64,000 nt of DNA from Rahnella ecdela. Its GTDB lineage: Bacteria; Pseudomonadota; Gammaproteobacteria; Enterobacterales; Enterobacteriaceae. The stretch spans positions 62,001-126,000 of the forward strand of contig NZ_JAFMOY010000129.1 in the NCBI RefSeq assembly GCF_019049625.1, written 5' to 3'. The notes beneath the pieces are model-generated. The model searched no databases and was not told the origin of the DNA. It was given only the letters and a program-made list of their open reading frames with translations. Shown here piece by piece: positions 34,826 to 43,165 of the stretch (position 1 is its first letter; every line of letters begins with the position of its first letter). The translations under genes were made by a program, and so were the position numbers.

Positions 34826-35776
34826 ATGCAAAATCGCCTGACCATAAATGACATTGCGCGCCTGAGTGGCGTCGGAAAATCCACGGTTTCCCGCGTTTTG
34901 AATAATGAAGGTAATGTCAGTCCGCAAACCCGCGAACGCGTATTGCAGGTGATTGAGCAGCAACATTTCAGCCCGTCGAAATCGGCGCGGGCAATGCGCG
35001 GATTCAGCGATAAAATTGTGGCGATCATTGTTTCCCGTCTCGATTCTCCGTCAGAGAATCAGGCAGTGCGCGCCATGCTGCCGCTGTTTTATCAGCAGGG
35101 TTACGACCCGATTGTGCTGGAAAGCCAGTTCAGCGCCGAGCGGGTTAAAGAGCATTTGCAGGTGCTGAAACAGCGTAATATCGACGGCGTGGTGTTGTTT
35201 GGTTTTACCGGTTTATCGGCGCAGATGCTGACCCCGTGGCAGGACAAACTGGTAATGCTGGCGCGTGACATTCCGGGGCTGTCTTCTGTATGTTACGACG
35301 ACGCAGGTGCGGTGCATTTGCTGATGCAAAAACTGATGGCACAGAACCTGCGCGAAATCGGCTTTATCGGCGTCTCCCCGCAGGACACCACCACCGGACA
35401 GCGCCGCAGCGAGGCCTATCAGGCATTCTGTCAGGAACAGGGGCTGACGCCGCACATTGCGCTGGGCGAACTTACCTATCAGAGCGGTTTCGAGCTGATC
35501 CCGCAATTGCTGAAAAGCGACGTTCAGGCGGTGATTTGCGCCTCCGATACCATCGCCATTGGCGCACAAAAATACCTGCAACAACAGCAAATTACCGGCG
35601 TACAGGTGTGCGGTATCGGCAACAACCCGCTGTTACGGTTCCTTTTCCCTGAATCTCTTTCGGTTGAACTCGGTTACGGCGAAGGCGGTGAAGCCGCGGC
35701 TAAACAGTTACTGGCGCAGCTCAATGATTCTGCGCCCCTGCAACAGCGCATTATTCCGGGGAAACTCTCCGTCTGA
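34826..35776 (+). CDS. treR: Trehalose operon repressor TreR
   Basis: LacI/GalR-family repressor of 316 residues (315 in E. coli); in E. coli the inducer is trehalose-6-phosphate. The N-terminal helix-turn-helix is LTINDIARLSGVGKSTVSRV, followed by hinge residues and a periplasmic-binding-protein-like core. The start MQNRLTINDIARLSGVGKST matches E. coli. It is divergent from mgtA and immediately upstream of treB, whose promoter carries a matching palindrome. Confidence 0.95.
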   Translation: MQNRLTINDIARLSGVGKSTVSRVLNNEGNVSPQTRERVLQVIEQQHFSPSKSARAMRGFSDKIVAIIVSRLDSPSENQAVRAMLPLFYQQGYDPIVLESQFSAERVKEHLQVLKQRNIDGVVLFGFTGLSAQMLTPWQDKLVMLARDIPGLSSVCYDDAGAVHLLMQKLMAQNLREIGFIGVSPQDTTTGQRRSEAYQAFCQEQGLTPHIALGELTYQSGFELIPQLLKSDVQAVICASDTIAIGAQKYLQQQQITGVQVCGIGNNPLLRFLFPESLSVELGYGEGGEAAAKQLLAQLNDSAPLQQRIIPGKLSV

Positions 35777-35840
35777 CTGACCCTGCTTTCTGCCCTCTTC
35801 TTTTCTAAAAAGCAGAAACTTTGTGATCGTCCCGGCAAAA

Positions 35841-35856
35841 CCGGGAACGTTCCCGG
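35841..35856. promoter_or_regulatory. TreR operator in the treB promoter
   Basis: CCGGGAACGTTCCCGG is a perfect 16-bp palindrome 73 bases before the treB start and matches the known style of enterobacterial TreR operators. A TGTGATC half-site at 35822-35828 may be CRP. LacI-family proteins typically bind such CG-centred palindromes. Confidence 0.8.
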
Positions 35857-35928
35857 ACAACTTCCCACCGCCTTCGCTATGCTTGAACCGTACCCTACAC
35901 ACTTACGCAAAATCACAGGCCATTCCCT

Positions 35929-37347
35929 ATGAGCAAAGTTAAGCAACAGGATGTTGATCAGCTGATCGCCCTCGTTGGCGGCAGCGACAATATCGCGATG
36001 GTGACTCACTGCATTACGCGTCTTCGTTTTGTCCTCAATGACCCGTCCAAAGCCGACCCGAAAGGCCTCGAAGCCCTGCCGATGGTCAAAGGCTGTTTTA
36101 CCAACGCCGGTCAGTTCCAGGTGGTTATCGGGCCGGAAGTGGACGATTACTACAAAGTATTGATCGCCAGTACCGGCAAAAGCACCGCCGGTAAAGAACA
36201 GGCCAAAGTCGCCGCCCGCCAGAATATGAGCTGGTTCGAGCGCAGCATTTCTCACTTCGCAGAAATCTTCTTCCCGCTGTTACCGGCGCTTATCAGCGGC
36301 GGTTTGATCCTCGGTTTCCGTAACGTTATCGGCGAAATCCCGATGAGCGGCGGCCAGACGCTGGCGCAGATGCATCCGCTGTGGCAGTCAATTTACGACT
36401 TCCTGTGGCTGCTCGGCGAAGCGGTATTTATGTTCCTGCCGGTGGCGGTGTGCTGGTCGACAGTTAAAAAAATGGGCGGCACCGAAATCCTCGGCATCGT
36501 GCTCGGTATCACGCTGGTGTCGCCGCAGCTGATGAACTCCTACAATCTCGGGCAGCAAATTCCAGAGGTGTGGAATTTTGGCTGGTTCACCATCGAAAAG
36601 GTCGGTTATCAGGCACAGGTTATTCCTTCCGTGCTCGCCGGAATGGCGCTGGCGATGATCGAAAATGGCCTGAAACGCATCATCCCGAATTACCTGTATC
36701 TGGTCATTGTTCCTGTTACTTCATTGATTATTGCCGTGTTCCTGGCGCACACGCTGATCGGGCCGTTTGGCCGCATGATTGGTGACGGCGTGGCCTTCGC
36801 GGTGAAATTCGTCATGACCGGCAACCTCGCGCCGATCGGGGCCGCGCTGTTTGGTTTCCTCTACGCACCGCTGGTCATCACCGGTGTGCATCAGACAACG
36901 CTCGCCATCGATATGCAGATGGTACAAAGCACCGGCGGCACCCCGGTCTGGCCGCTGATTGCGCTGTCTAACATTGCTCAGGCCGCTGCGGTCGTCGGCG
37001 TGATTATCGTCAGCCGTAAACATAACGAGCGTGAGATTTCCGTGCCTGCGGCAATTTCCGCCTTCCTCGGCGTCACCGAACCGGCGATGTACGGGATCAA
37101 CCTGAAATACCGCTTCCCGATGCTTTGCGCGATGACAGGCTCCGCGTTTGCCGGTCTGATTTGCGGCCTGTTCCATGTCACGGCTAACGGCATCGGCGTC
37201 GGCGGATTACCGGGTATTTTATCCATCAAACCGCAGTTCTGGAGTATCTACGCGCTGGCTATGCTGGTGGCAATTGTGGTGCCGATTATCCTGACCGTGC
37301 TGGTTTATCAGCGCAAAGCCCGCCGTGGTGAACTGGCAGTGGTGTAA
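35929..37347 (+). CDS. treB: Trehalose PTS permease TreB (EIIBC)
   Basis: Inner-membrane PTS transporter that imports trehalose as trehalose-6-phosphate. It is 472 residues (473 in E. coli). The IIB domain has its phospho-cysteine in VTHCITRLRFVL (about residue 27); the IIC domain carries some ten membrane segments and the motif GITEPAMYG-like GVTEPAMYGINLKYRFP. There is no IIA domain, so it must use the glucose EIIA (Crr), as in E. coli. treC follows 22 bases later. Confidence 0.96.
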   Translation: MSKVKQQDVDQLIALVGGSDNIAMVTHCITRLRFVLNDPSKADPKGLEALPMVKGCFTNAGQFQVVIGPEVDDYYKVLIASTGKSTAGKEQAKVAARQNMSWFERSISHFAEIFFPLLPALISGGLILGFRNVIGEIPMSGGQTLAQMHPLWQSIYDFLWLLGEAVFMFLPVAVCWSTVKKMGGTEILGIVLGITLVSPQLMNSYNLGQQIPEVWNFGWFTIEKVGYQAQVIPSVLAGMALAMIENGLKRIIPNYLYLVIVPVTSLIIAVFLAHTLIGPFGRMIGDGVAFAVKFVMTGNLAPIGAALFGFLYAPLVITGVHQTTLAIDMQMVQSTGGTPVWPLIALSNIAQAAAVVGVIIVSRKHNEREISVPAAISAFLGVTEPAMYGINLKYRFPMLCAMTGSAFAGLICGLFHVTANGIGVGGLPGILSIKPQFWSIYALAMLVAIVVPIILTVLVYQRKARRGELAVV

Positions 37348-37369
37348 GACATTTAAGAAGGAAAATGGA

Positions 37370-39010
37370 ATGAACAGCGAATTGCCGTGGTGGAAAAACG
37401 GCGTGATTTACCAGATTTATCCAAAGAGTTTTCAGGACACCACAGGCAGCGGCACCGGTGATATCAACGGTATCACGCAGCGTCTGGATTATCTGAAAAC
37501 GCTGGGCGTCAATGCCCTGTGGCTGACGCCGGTGTACCTTTCACCGCAGATTGATAACGGCTACGACGTGGCGGATTACTGCGCGATTGACCCGGCTTAC
37601 GGCACGCTGGAAGACTTCGAGCGGCTGACCGCAGAGGCGCATCAGCGCGGGATCCGCATCGTGATGGATATGGTGTTTAACCACACTTCGACGCACCATG
37701 AATGGTTCCGCCAGTCACAGGACCCGGGCAGTCCGTTCCGCCCGTTTTATATCTGGCGCGACAGCGCAACCGAAGGCGGCCCGCCGAATAACTGGCGTTC
37801 AAAATTCGGTGGCGGCGCCTGGCAATGGCACGAAACCAGCGGCCAGTATTATCTGCATCTGTTCGCAACCGAACAGGCGGATCTCAACTGGGAATACCCG
37901 CCGGTACGTGAGGCACTGAAAAAAGTTTGCCAGTTCTGGGCGGATAAAGGTGTCGACGGGCTGCGGCTGGACGTGATTAATCTGGTGTCGAAACAGCAGG
38001 ATTTCCCGGCCGACCATACCGGTGATGGCCGGCGTTTTTATACCGACGGCCCGCGCATTCACGAGTTTTTGCAGGAATTCAGTCGCGATGTGTTTAAACC
38101 GCTCGGGCTGATGACGGTCGGCGAAATGTCCTCCACTAAACTGGAACATTGCCGCCGTTACGCCGCCAATGACGGCAGCGAACTGTCGATGACGTTTAAC
38201 TTTCATCATCTGAAAGTCGATTACCCTGACGGACAAAAATGGACCGATGCGCCACCGGATTTCGTGCAGCTCAAACAGATTTTCCGCGACTGGCAGCAGG
38301 GAATGCACGGTCACGCCTGGAACGCCCTGTTCTGGTGTAATCACGATCAGCCGCGCGTTGTGTCGCGCTTTGGCGATGAAGGCGAACTGCGCACGACGTC
38401 AGCTAAAATGCTGGCAATGGTGCTGCACGGTTTACAGGGCACGCCGTATATCTATCAGGGCGAGGAAATCGGCATGACCAATCCGGGCTTTAAACATCTC
38501 GAGCAATACCGCGATGTGGAAAGCCTGAATATGTTCGCTGAACTGAAATCTGACGGGCGCAGCAACGAAGAGTTGCTGCGTATTCTGGCGAAGAAATCTC
38601 GCGATAACAGCCGCACGCCGATGCAGTGGAACGCCGGGGAACAGGCCGGATTTACCACCGGCACGCCGTGGATTTCTGTCAGCCACAACGCGCAGGAAAT
38701 TAATACTGAACAGGCGCTGGCGGATAAAAACTCGGTGTTTTATCTCTATCAGCAACTGATCGCGCTGCGCAAAACGCTGCCGGTGCTGACTGACGGTGAT
38801 TATCAGGATTTGCTGCCGGAACATCCGCACCTCTGGAGCTATACGCGAACGGCGACAGGCAAAACCCTGTGCGTGGTGGCAAATCTGAGCGCGCAGGATC
38901 AGGCTTTCTCGCTAACGGAATTCTCCGGCAAACCGCTGCTGAGCAATTACGACACACCCGCCACTTCCGGCATCCTTCGACCGTATGAGTGCCTCTGGAA
39001 ACTCACCTGA
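37370..39010 (+). CDS. treC: Trehalose-6-phosphate hydrolase TreC
   Basis: Cytosolic GH13 enzyme splitting trehalose-6-phosphate to glucose and glucose-6-phosphate. From the ATG at 37370 (AAGGAAAATGGA upstream) it is 546 residues (551 in E. coli). The order is MVFNHTS (region I), GLRLDVIN with nucleophile D201, VGEMSS with acid/base E252, and CNHDQPRVV (region IV). The C-terminal beta domain ends GILRPYECLWKLT. An in-frame extension overlapping treB is rejected. Forms the treBC operon. Confidence 0.95.
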   Translation: MNSELPWWKNGVIYQIYPKSFQDTTGSGTGDINGITQRLDYLKTLGVNALWLTPVYLSPQIDNGYDVADYCAIDPAYGTLEDFERLTAEAHQRGIRIVMDMVFNHTSTHHEWFRQSQDPGSPFRPFYIWRDSATEGGPPNNWRSKFGGGAWQWHETSGQYYLHLFATEQADLNWEYPPVREALKKVCQFWADKGVDGLRLDVINLVSKQQDFPADHTGDGRRFYTDGPRIHEFLQEFSRDVFKPLGLMTVGEMSSTKLEHCRRYAANDGSELSMTFNFHHLKVDYPDGQKWTDAPPDFVQLKQIFRDWQQGMHGHAWNALFWCNHDQPRVVSRFGDEGELRTTSAKMLAMVLHGLQGTPYIYQGEEIGMTNPGFKHLEQYRDVESLNMFAELKSDGRSNEELLRILAKKSRDNSRTPMQWNAGEQAGFTTGTPWISVSHNAQEINTEQALADKNSVFYLYQQLIALRKTLPVLTDGDYQDLLPEHPHLWSYTRTATGKTLCVVANLSAQDQAFSLTEFSGKPLLSNYDTPATSGILRPYECLWKLT

Positions 39011-39151
39011 TAATCTGAAATTTCTGTTATGTCGGGTCGGTCACACTCGTGTCTGGCTCGTTTATTTTTTATGCATCTCCTTATAAAACAACACACAAAA
39101 TTCAGGCCAGAATTTACATTTGGTCATCTATTCTTCCGCTGAAAAAAATCT

Positions 39152-39239
39152 TTGTTTCAGGTCAATAAAGTGAGAATTAACCCTCGCGTAGATCCTACAT
39201 CTAGTGTGTATAGTACACACCCAACCCAACATATAGCGG
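39152..39239 (+). promoter_or_regulatory. nrdDG promoter: FNR-like site and two NrdR-like boxes
   Basis: TTGTT-TCAG-GTCAA at 39152-39165 matches the FNR consensus at eight of ten positions. Two 16-bp segments, 39192-39207 (12/16) and 39224-39239 (11/16), resemble NrdR boxes (ACACWATATMTWGTGT) and are 32 bp apart, three helical turns, as usual for NrdR pairs. Between them GTGTGTATAGTACACAC (39204-39220) is an almost perfect inverted repeat. The pattern suits anaerobic induction and nucleotide-sensing repression. Confidence 0.7.
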
Positions 39240-39311
39240 TTTAACGCAAAACCCACACAACCGGCCTGCAAGCCTTGTGGAGTGCGGGATCCGCCCAAAA
39301 GGAGTGTCATT

Positions 39312-41495
39312 GTGAAGGCAGACAGACTGGAAACCGTTCCCGCAAAATCTAGCAAAATGCAGCCCGTCGTGATCAAGCGGGATGGTTGTCAGGTCCCTTT
39401 CGATGAAGTTCTGATTAAACAAGCCGTGCAACGTGCTGCCGCTGCTGCAGGTATCGACAGCGTGGATTATTGCGCGCAGGTTGCCCGTGTGGTGGCTGAA
39501 AGCCTGCAAGATCAGGCTCGTGTGGATATCCATGATATCCAGGATGCGGTAGAAAATCAGCTGATGGCAGGGCCGCATAAAAAGCTGGCACGCGCTTATA
39601 TTGAATACCGCCATGACCGCGACGTGAAACGCGAAATGCGTGGTCGCCTGAATCAGGAAATCCGCGGCCTTGTTGAACAAAGCAATATGGCGCTGCTCAA
39701 CGAGAATGCCAATAAAGACAGCAAAGTGATCCCGACGCAGCGTGATTTACTGGCAGGGATTGTCGCCAAGCATTACGCCAAACAGCATATTTTACCGCGT
39801 GACGTGGTGCTGGCTCATGAGCGTGGCGAAATCCACTACCACGATCTCGATTACTCTCCGTTTTTCCCGATGTTTAATTGTATGCTTATCGACCTCAAAG
39901 GCATGCTCAATCACGGTTTTAAAATGGGCAATGCGGAAATCGACACACCCAAGTCTATTTCCACCGCTACGGCCGTTACCGCGCAAATTATCGCGCAGGT
40001 CGCCAGCCATATTTACGGCGGCACCACTATTAACCGTATTGATGAAGTGCTGGCACCGTTCGTCACCGCCAGTTTCAATAAACATCGTCAGACTGCCGAA
40101 GAGTGGCAGATTGCCGATGCAGAAGCGTTCGCCCATAACCGCACCGAGAAAGAGTGTTATGACGCCTTCCAGTCGCTGGAATATGAAGTCAACACACTGC
40201 ATACCGCCAACGGCCAGACGCCGTTCGTCACCTTTGGTTTCGGTCTCGGCACGTCGTGGGAATCGCGCCTGATCCAGCAATCAATTCTGCGTAACCGCAT
40301 TGCCGGTTTGGGTAAAAACCGTAAAACTGCCGTGTTCCCGAAACTGGTGTTTGCGATCCGCGATGGCCTGAATCATAAAGCCGGCGACGCCAACTACGAC
40401 ATCAAGCAACTGGCTCTGGAATGCGCCAGCAAACGCATGTACCCGGATATTCTCAATTACGATCAGGTGGTGAAAGTCACCGGATCCTTCAAAACGCCGA
40501 TGGGTTGCCGCAGCTTCCTGGGCGTGTACGAAGAAAACGGCGAGATGATCCACGAAGGCCGCAATAATATTGGCGTAATCAGCCTGAACCTGCCGCGTAT
40601 TGCGCTGGAAGCGAACCGCGACGAAGCGGCATTCTGGGCACTGCTCGACGAGCGTCTGCTGCTGGCGAAAAAAGCGCTGATGACCCGCATCGCGCGTCTT
40701 GAAGGCATCAAAGCCCGCGTGGCCCCCATCTTGTATATGGAAGGGGCGTGCGGCGTGCGTCTGAAAGCTGACGACGATATTTCCGGCATCTTCAAGAACG
40801 GCCGCGCCTCGATTTCACTCGGTTACATCGGCGTGCACGAAACCATTAACGCGTTGTTCGGCGACCAGACTCACGTGTTCGACGCCAGCCAGTTACGCGA
40901 AAAAGCCGAGGCGATTGTTGCCCGTCTGAAAGCCGCAACAGAGAGCTGGAAAGACGAAACGGGTTACGGATTCAGCCTGTACAGCACACCGAGCGAAAAC
41001 CTGTGCGACCGGTTCTGTCGTCTGGATAAAGCCGAATTCGGCCTGGTGGCCGGTGTCACCGACAAAGGGTATTACACCAACAGCTTCCATCTGGACGTCG
41101 AGAAGAAGGTTAATCCTTATGAAAAACTCGATTTTGAAGCGCCATATCCGCCGCTGAGCAATGGCGGTTTCATCTGTTACGGTGAATACCCGAACCTCCA
41201 GCACAATCTGAAAGCGCTGGAAGATGTGTGGGATTACAGTTACACCCGCGTGCCGTATTACGGCACCAATACGCCAATCGACGAGTGCTACGACTGCGGC
41301 TATACCGGCGAATTCGAGTGTACCAGCAAAGGTTTCACCTGCCCGAAATGCGGCAATCACGAGCCTTCCCGGGTGTCAGTTACCCGCCGCGTATGCGGTT
41401 ATCTCGGCAGCCCGGATGCCCGTCCGTTCAACGCCGGTAAGCAGGAAGAAGTGAAACGCCGGATTAAACATCTGGGTAACGGCCAGCTGGGATAA
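39312..41495 (+). CDS. nrdD: Anaerobic ribonucleoside-triphosphate reductase NrdD
   Basis: Glycyl-radical class III reductase making dNTPs without oxygen. A GTG at 39312 with AAAAGGAG seven bases upstream gives 727 residues, 15 more than E. coli at the N-terminus. The ATP-cone domain starts at VIKRDGCQVPFDE. The zinc cysteines are in CYDCGYTG and CPKCGNH, and the radical glycine is G696 in RVCGYLGSPDARPF. nrdG follows four bases later. An earlier GTG at 39282 lacks a ribosome site. Confidence 0.95.
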   Translation: MKADRLETVPAKSSKMQPVVIKRDGCQVPFDEVLIKQAVQRAAAAAGIDSVDYCAQVARVVAESLQDQARVDIHDIQDAVENQLMAGPHKKLARAYIEYRHDRDVKREMRGRLNQEIRGLVEQSNMALLNENANKDSKVIPTQRDLLAGIVAKHYAKQHILPRDVVLAHERGEIHYHDLDYSPFFPMFNCMLIDLKGMLNHGFKMGNAEIDTPKSISTATAVTAQIIAQVASHIYGGTTINRIDEVLAPFVTASFNKHRQTAEEWQIADAEAFAHNRTEKECYDAFQSLEYEVNTLHTANGQTPFVTFGFGLGTSWESRLIQQSILRNRIAGLGKNRKTAVFPKLVFAIRDGLNHKAGDANYDIKQLALECASKRMYPDILNYDQVVKVTGSFKTPMGCRSFLGVYEENGEMIHEGRNNIGVISLNLPRIALEANRDEAAFWALLDERLLLAKKALMTRIARLEGIKARVAPILYMEGACGVRLKADDDISGIFKNGRASISLGYIGVHETINALFGDQTHVFDASQLREKAEAIVARLKAATESWKDETGYGFSLYSTPSENLCDRFCRLDKAEFGLVAGVTDKGYYTNSFHLDVEKKVNPYEKLDFEAPYPPLSNGGFICYGEYPNLQHNLKALEDVWDYSYTRVPYYGTNTPIDECYDCGYTGEFECTSKGFTCPKCGNHEPSRVSVTRRVCGYLGSPDARPFNAGKQEEVKRRIKHLGNGQLG

Positions 41496-41499
41496 TACT

Positions 41500-41964
41500 G
41501 TGAATTTCCATCAGTATTACCCGGTAGATGTGGTCAACGGGCCGGGAACACGCTGCGTGCTGTTCGTGTCCGGCTGCGTCCACGAATGCCGCGGGTGCTA
41601 CAACAAAAGCACCTGGCGGCTGGATTCCGGCAAACCTTTCACGCAGGAAGACGAAGACCGCATCATCGCCGATCTGCAAAACACGGTGATCCCGCGTCAG
41701 GGTCTGACGCTGTCCGGCGGCGATCCGCTGCATCCGCAAAATCTGTCGGCGGTGCGCCAGCTGCTGTTACGTGTACAGGCGGAATGTCCGGGCAAAAATG
41801 TATGGATGTGGACCGGTTACACGCTGGATGAACTGAGCGCTGAACAGCAGGAAGTGACAGCATTAATCAACGTGCTGGTCGACGGGAAATTCGTGCAGGA
41901 ACTGAAAGACCCGTCACTTATCTGGCGCGGTAGCGGCAATCAGGTGATTCATTATTTGCGATAG
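41500..41964 (+). CDS. nrdG: Anaerobic RNR activating enzyme NrdG
   Basis: Radical-SAM activase that generates the glycyl radical on NrdD. It is 154 residues, as in E. coli, from a GTG start whose MNFHQYYPVDVVNGPGTRC matches the E. coli N-terminus. The iron-sulfur motif CxxxCxxC is CVHECRGC at about 26-33; SLSGGDPLHPQN-like LSGGDPLHPQN follows. Translationally tied to nrdD by the four-base gap. Confidence 0.96.
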   Translation: MNFHQYYPVDVVNGPGTRCVLFVSGCVHECRGCYNKSTWRLDSGKPFTQEDEDRIIADLQNTVIPRQGLTLSGGDPLHPQNLSAVRQLLLRVQAECPGKNVWMWTGYTLDELSAEQQEVTALINVLVDGKFVQELKDPSLIWRGSGNQVIHYLR

Positions 41965-41974
41965 ACTCCATTCA

Positions 41975-41994
41975 GAGGGGAAATCATTCCCCTC
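41975..41994 (+). terminator. Hairpin after nrdG
   Basis: GAGGGGAA (41975-41982) pairs perfectly with TTCCCCTC (41987-41994) around ATCA, 11 bases after the nrdG stop. There is no T-run, so termination strength is uncertain. Confidence 0.5.
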
Positions 41995-42012
41995 ACCTCT
42001 CTCAGATTCCAT

Positions 42013-42242
42013 TCAATAAAAAATCAAACGCATTTTCACTTCATAGATTTCGCCATCGGGCTGCCTGACCTGATCGCCAATTTCTTGAGGTGGGATCCCG
42101 CGGGAATATGTGTCATCAGCACATAATGTTTGTGCTGAACTTTAAGTAACGGGCACCTTTTTTTAAGCGGAGAGGTCGTCATCGTCACCAGGATTGCGTA
42201 AATCACCCCGGTTAATTCCTGCGAGACGTCTTCCAACTCTTC
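42013..42242 (-). pseudogene. Degenerate reading frame downstream of the antitoxin
   Basis: Directly after the antitoxin stop, GAAGAGTTGGAAGAC opens a frame reading EELEDVSQELTGVIYAILV and so on to about 42100. The more protein-like reading then shifts frame (SRGIPPQEIGDQVRQPDGEI to MRLIFY, stop at 42013-42015). Neither frame is convincing alone, and there is no start codon with a ribosome site. Its first 47 bases match the fragment at 42968-43014. I do not recognise the family. It looks like the 3' part of a broken gene. Confidence 0.45.
42196..42242. repeat. Imperfect direct repeat, left copy
   Basis: 47 bases that align without gaps to 42968-43014 with 39 identities (83%). The pair brackets the toxin-antitoxin genes. 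The longest exact run is the 15-base GTCTTCCAACTCTTC. Confidence 0.85.
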
Positions 42243-42245
42243 CCC

Positions 42246-42533
42246 TTACGCCATTACTTTCCCACCAATTTCAATATGGGTGATATGCAGCTCGGCGCTC
42301 GCCAGCATGTTTACCAGCATATCAATACTGAATACTGAGATTTTGCCGCGCATCAGATCCGATATCCGTGGCTGAGTGACCCCGAAAAACTTCGCTGCCT
42401 GAGCCTGAGTCATTTTGTTCTTTTCGATATGAGCAGTGAGAACCATCATTAATTTTGAGCGTATTTTCATATTCTCAGCTTCCTGCGGCGTTTCTTCGAT
42501 GGCATCCCATACATTGTCAAAACTCTGAATCAT
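42246..42533 (-). CDS. XRE-family antitoxin (HigA-like)
   Basis: A 95-residue protein with one helix-turn-helix (KNKMTQAQAAKFFGVTQPRI, then SDLMRGKISVFS, about residues 38-70) of the HigA/XRE type. It is encoded after the toxin with a 17-base overlap, the toxin-first order typical of HigBA-type modules. AGGAAAA precedes the ATG. Expected role: binds and neutralises the toxin and represses the shared promoter. The pairing is inferred from context; no operator was identified. Confidence 0.82.
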   Translation of the reverse strand: MIQSFDNVWDAIEETPQEAENMKIRSKLMMVLTAHIEKNKMTQAQAAKFFGVTQPRISDLMRGKISVFSIDMLVNMLASAELHITHIEIGGKVMA

Positions 42534-42858
42534 TTTTCCTCCGGCTTACTTCTGATTTATAGCGTCTTTTAGCCAGCTCCAGATCGTGATGGTTCGTGGC
42601 CTGGGTTTTCTTCTGAAAGCAATGAAGCACATAAATGGCTTCTTTAAATTTGGCGATATACAAAATCCGGTAGATGCCTTCTGTATCTTTAATTCGTATT
42701 TCCCTGACTCCCATCCCCACATCTGGCATGGGCTTCCAGTCAAAAGGCATTTCCCCATGTTGTACCCGATACAACTGATGGCCTGCTTCCCGACGAGCCT
42801 GCAAGGGAAAACACTGTAAATCCGCCAAACTGCTGTCGACAAAGAAAATCCTTTTCAT
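42517..42858 (-). CDS. RelE/HigB-superfamily toxin (Gp49-like)
   Basis: A 113-residue protein with the Gp49/HigB-like pattern: an N-terminal MKRIFFVDSSLADL, a middle GVREIRIKDTEGIYRILYIA strand region and the hallmark YVLHCFQKKTQAT. Family members are ribosome-dependent mRNA endonucleases. GGGGGAG lies just upstream; the ATG at 42858 is preferred over the one at 42861 on spacing. The gene is first in the operon with the antitoxin. Not a phage neighbourhood. Confidence 0.82.
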   Translation of the reverse strand: MKRIFFVDSSLADLQCFPLQARREAGHQLYRVQHGEMPFDWKPMPDVGMGVREIRIKDTEGIYRILYIAKFKEAIYVLHCFQKKTQATNHHDLELAKRRYKSEVSRRKNDSEF

Positions 42859-42960
42859 CATACTCCCCCGAATAAATTATACAAAATTTTATATAAAAGG
42901 ATAAAAATACGCCTTGTGAAATTCCGGCATCAACTGCTCTGGGGGAATGTAATTCCCCGC

Positions 42961-43092
42961 TCATAGCGGGTAAATCACCCTCTTTAATCCCTGCGCGTTG
43001 TCTTCCAACTCTTCACTTCCCTGCAACCAGACCTTCACCCAATTGTCATTTACCACGCCCAAAATGATGCCAACGCCACACTGAGGTTTGCA
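42961..43092 (-). pseudogene. Orphan C-terminal-like fragment upstream of the toxin
   Basis: A frame of 43 codons, with no start codon at its head and bounded by a stop at 43093-43095, reads CGVGIILGVVNDNWVKVWL then QGSEELEDNAQGLKRVIYPL before a stop at 42961-42963. The segment EELED..Q.L..VIY reappears after the antitoxin. It looks like the middle of a gene cut by the toxin-antitoxin cassette. The family is not recognised. Confidence 0.45.
42968..43014. repeat. Imperfect direct repeat, right copy
   Basis: Partner of the repeat at 42196-42242 (39 of 47 identical, same orientation, 772 bp apart). Confidence 0.85.
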
Positions 43093-43165
43093 TCATGACC
43101 CTTTCAGATCCGTTTCAACTTTCTCCTGCCACTGCCCGTTTATCCCGTGCGAGGTATTCATTGTG

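Noticed and set aside
39011-39080. Possible terminator after treC
   Set aside because: Only a 4-bp core stem (ACAC/GTGT) with distant T-run; too weak.
42036-42236. 66-codon - strand frame after the antitoxin as a real small gene
   Set aside because: The better protein-like reading shifts frame near 42100 and its beginning is a repeat of the fragment upstream of the toxin; treated as degenerate.
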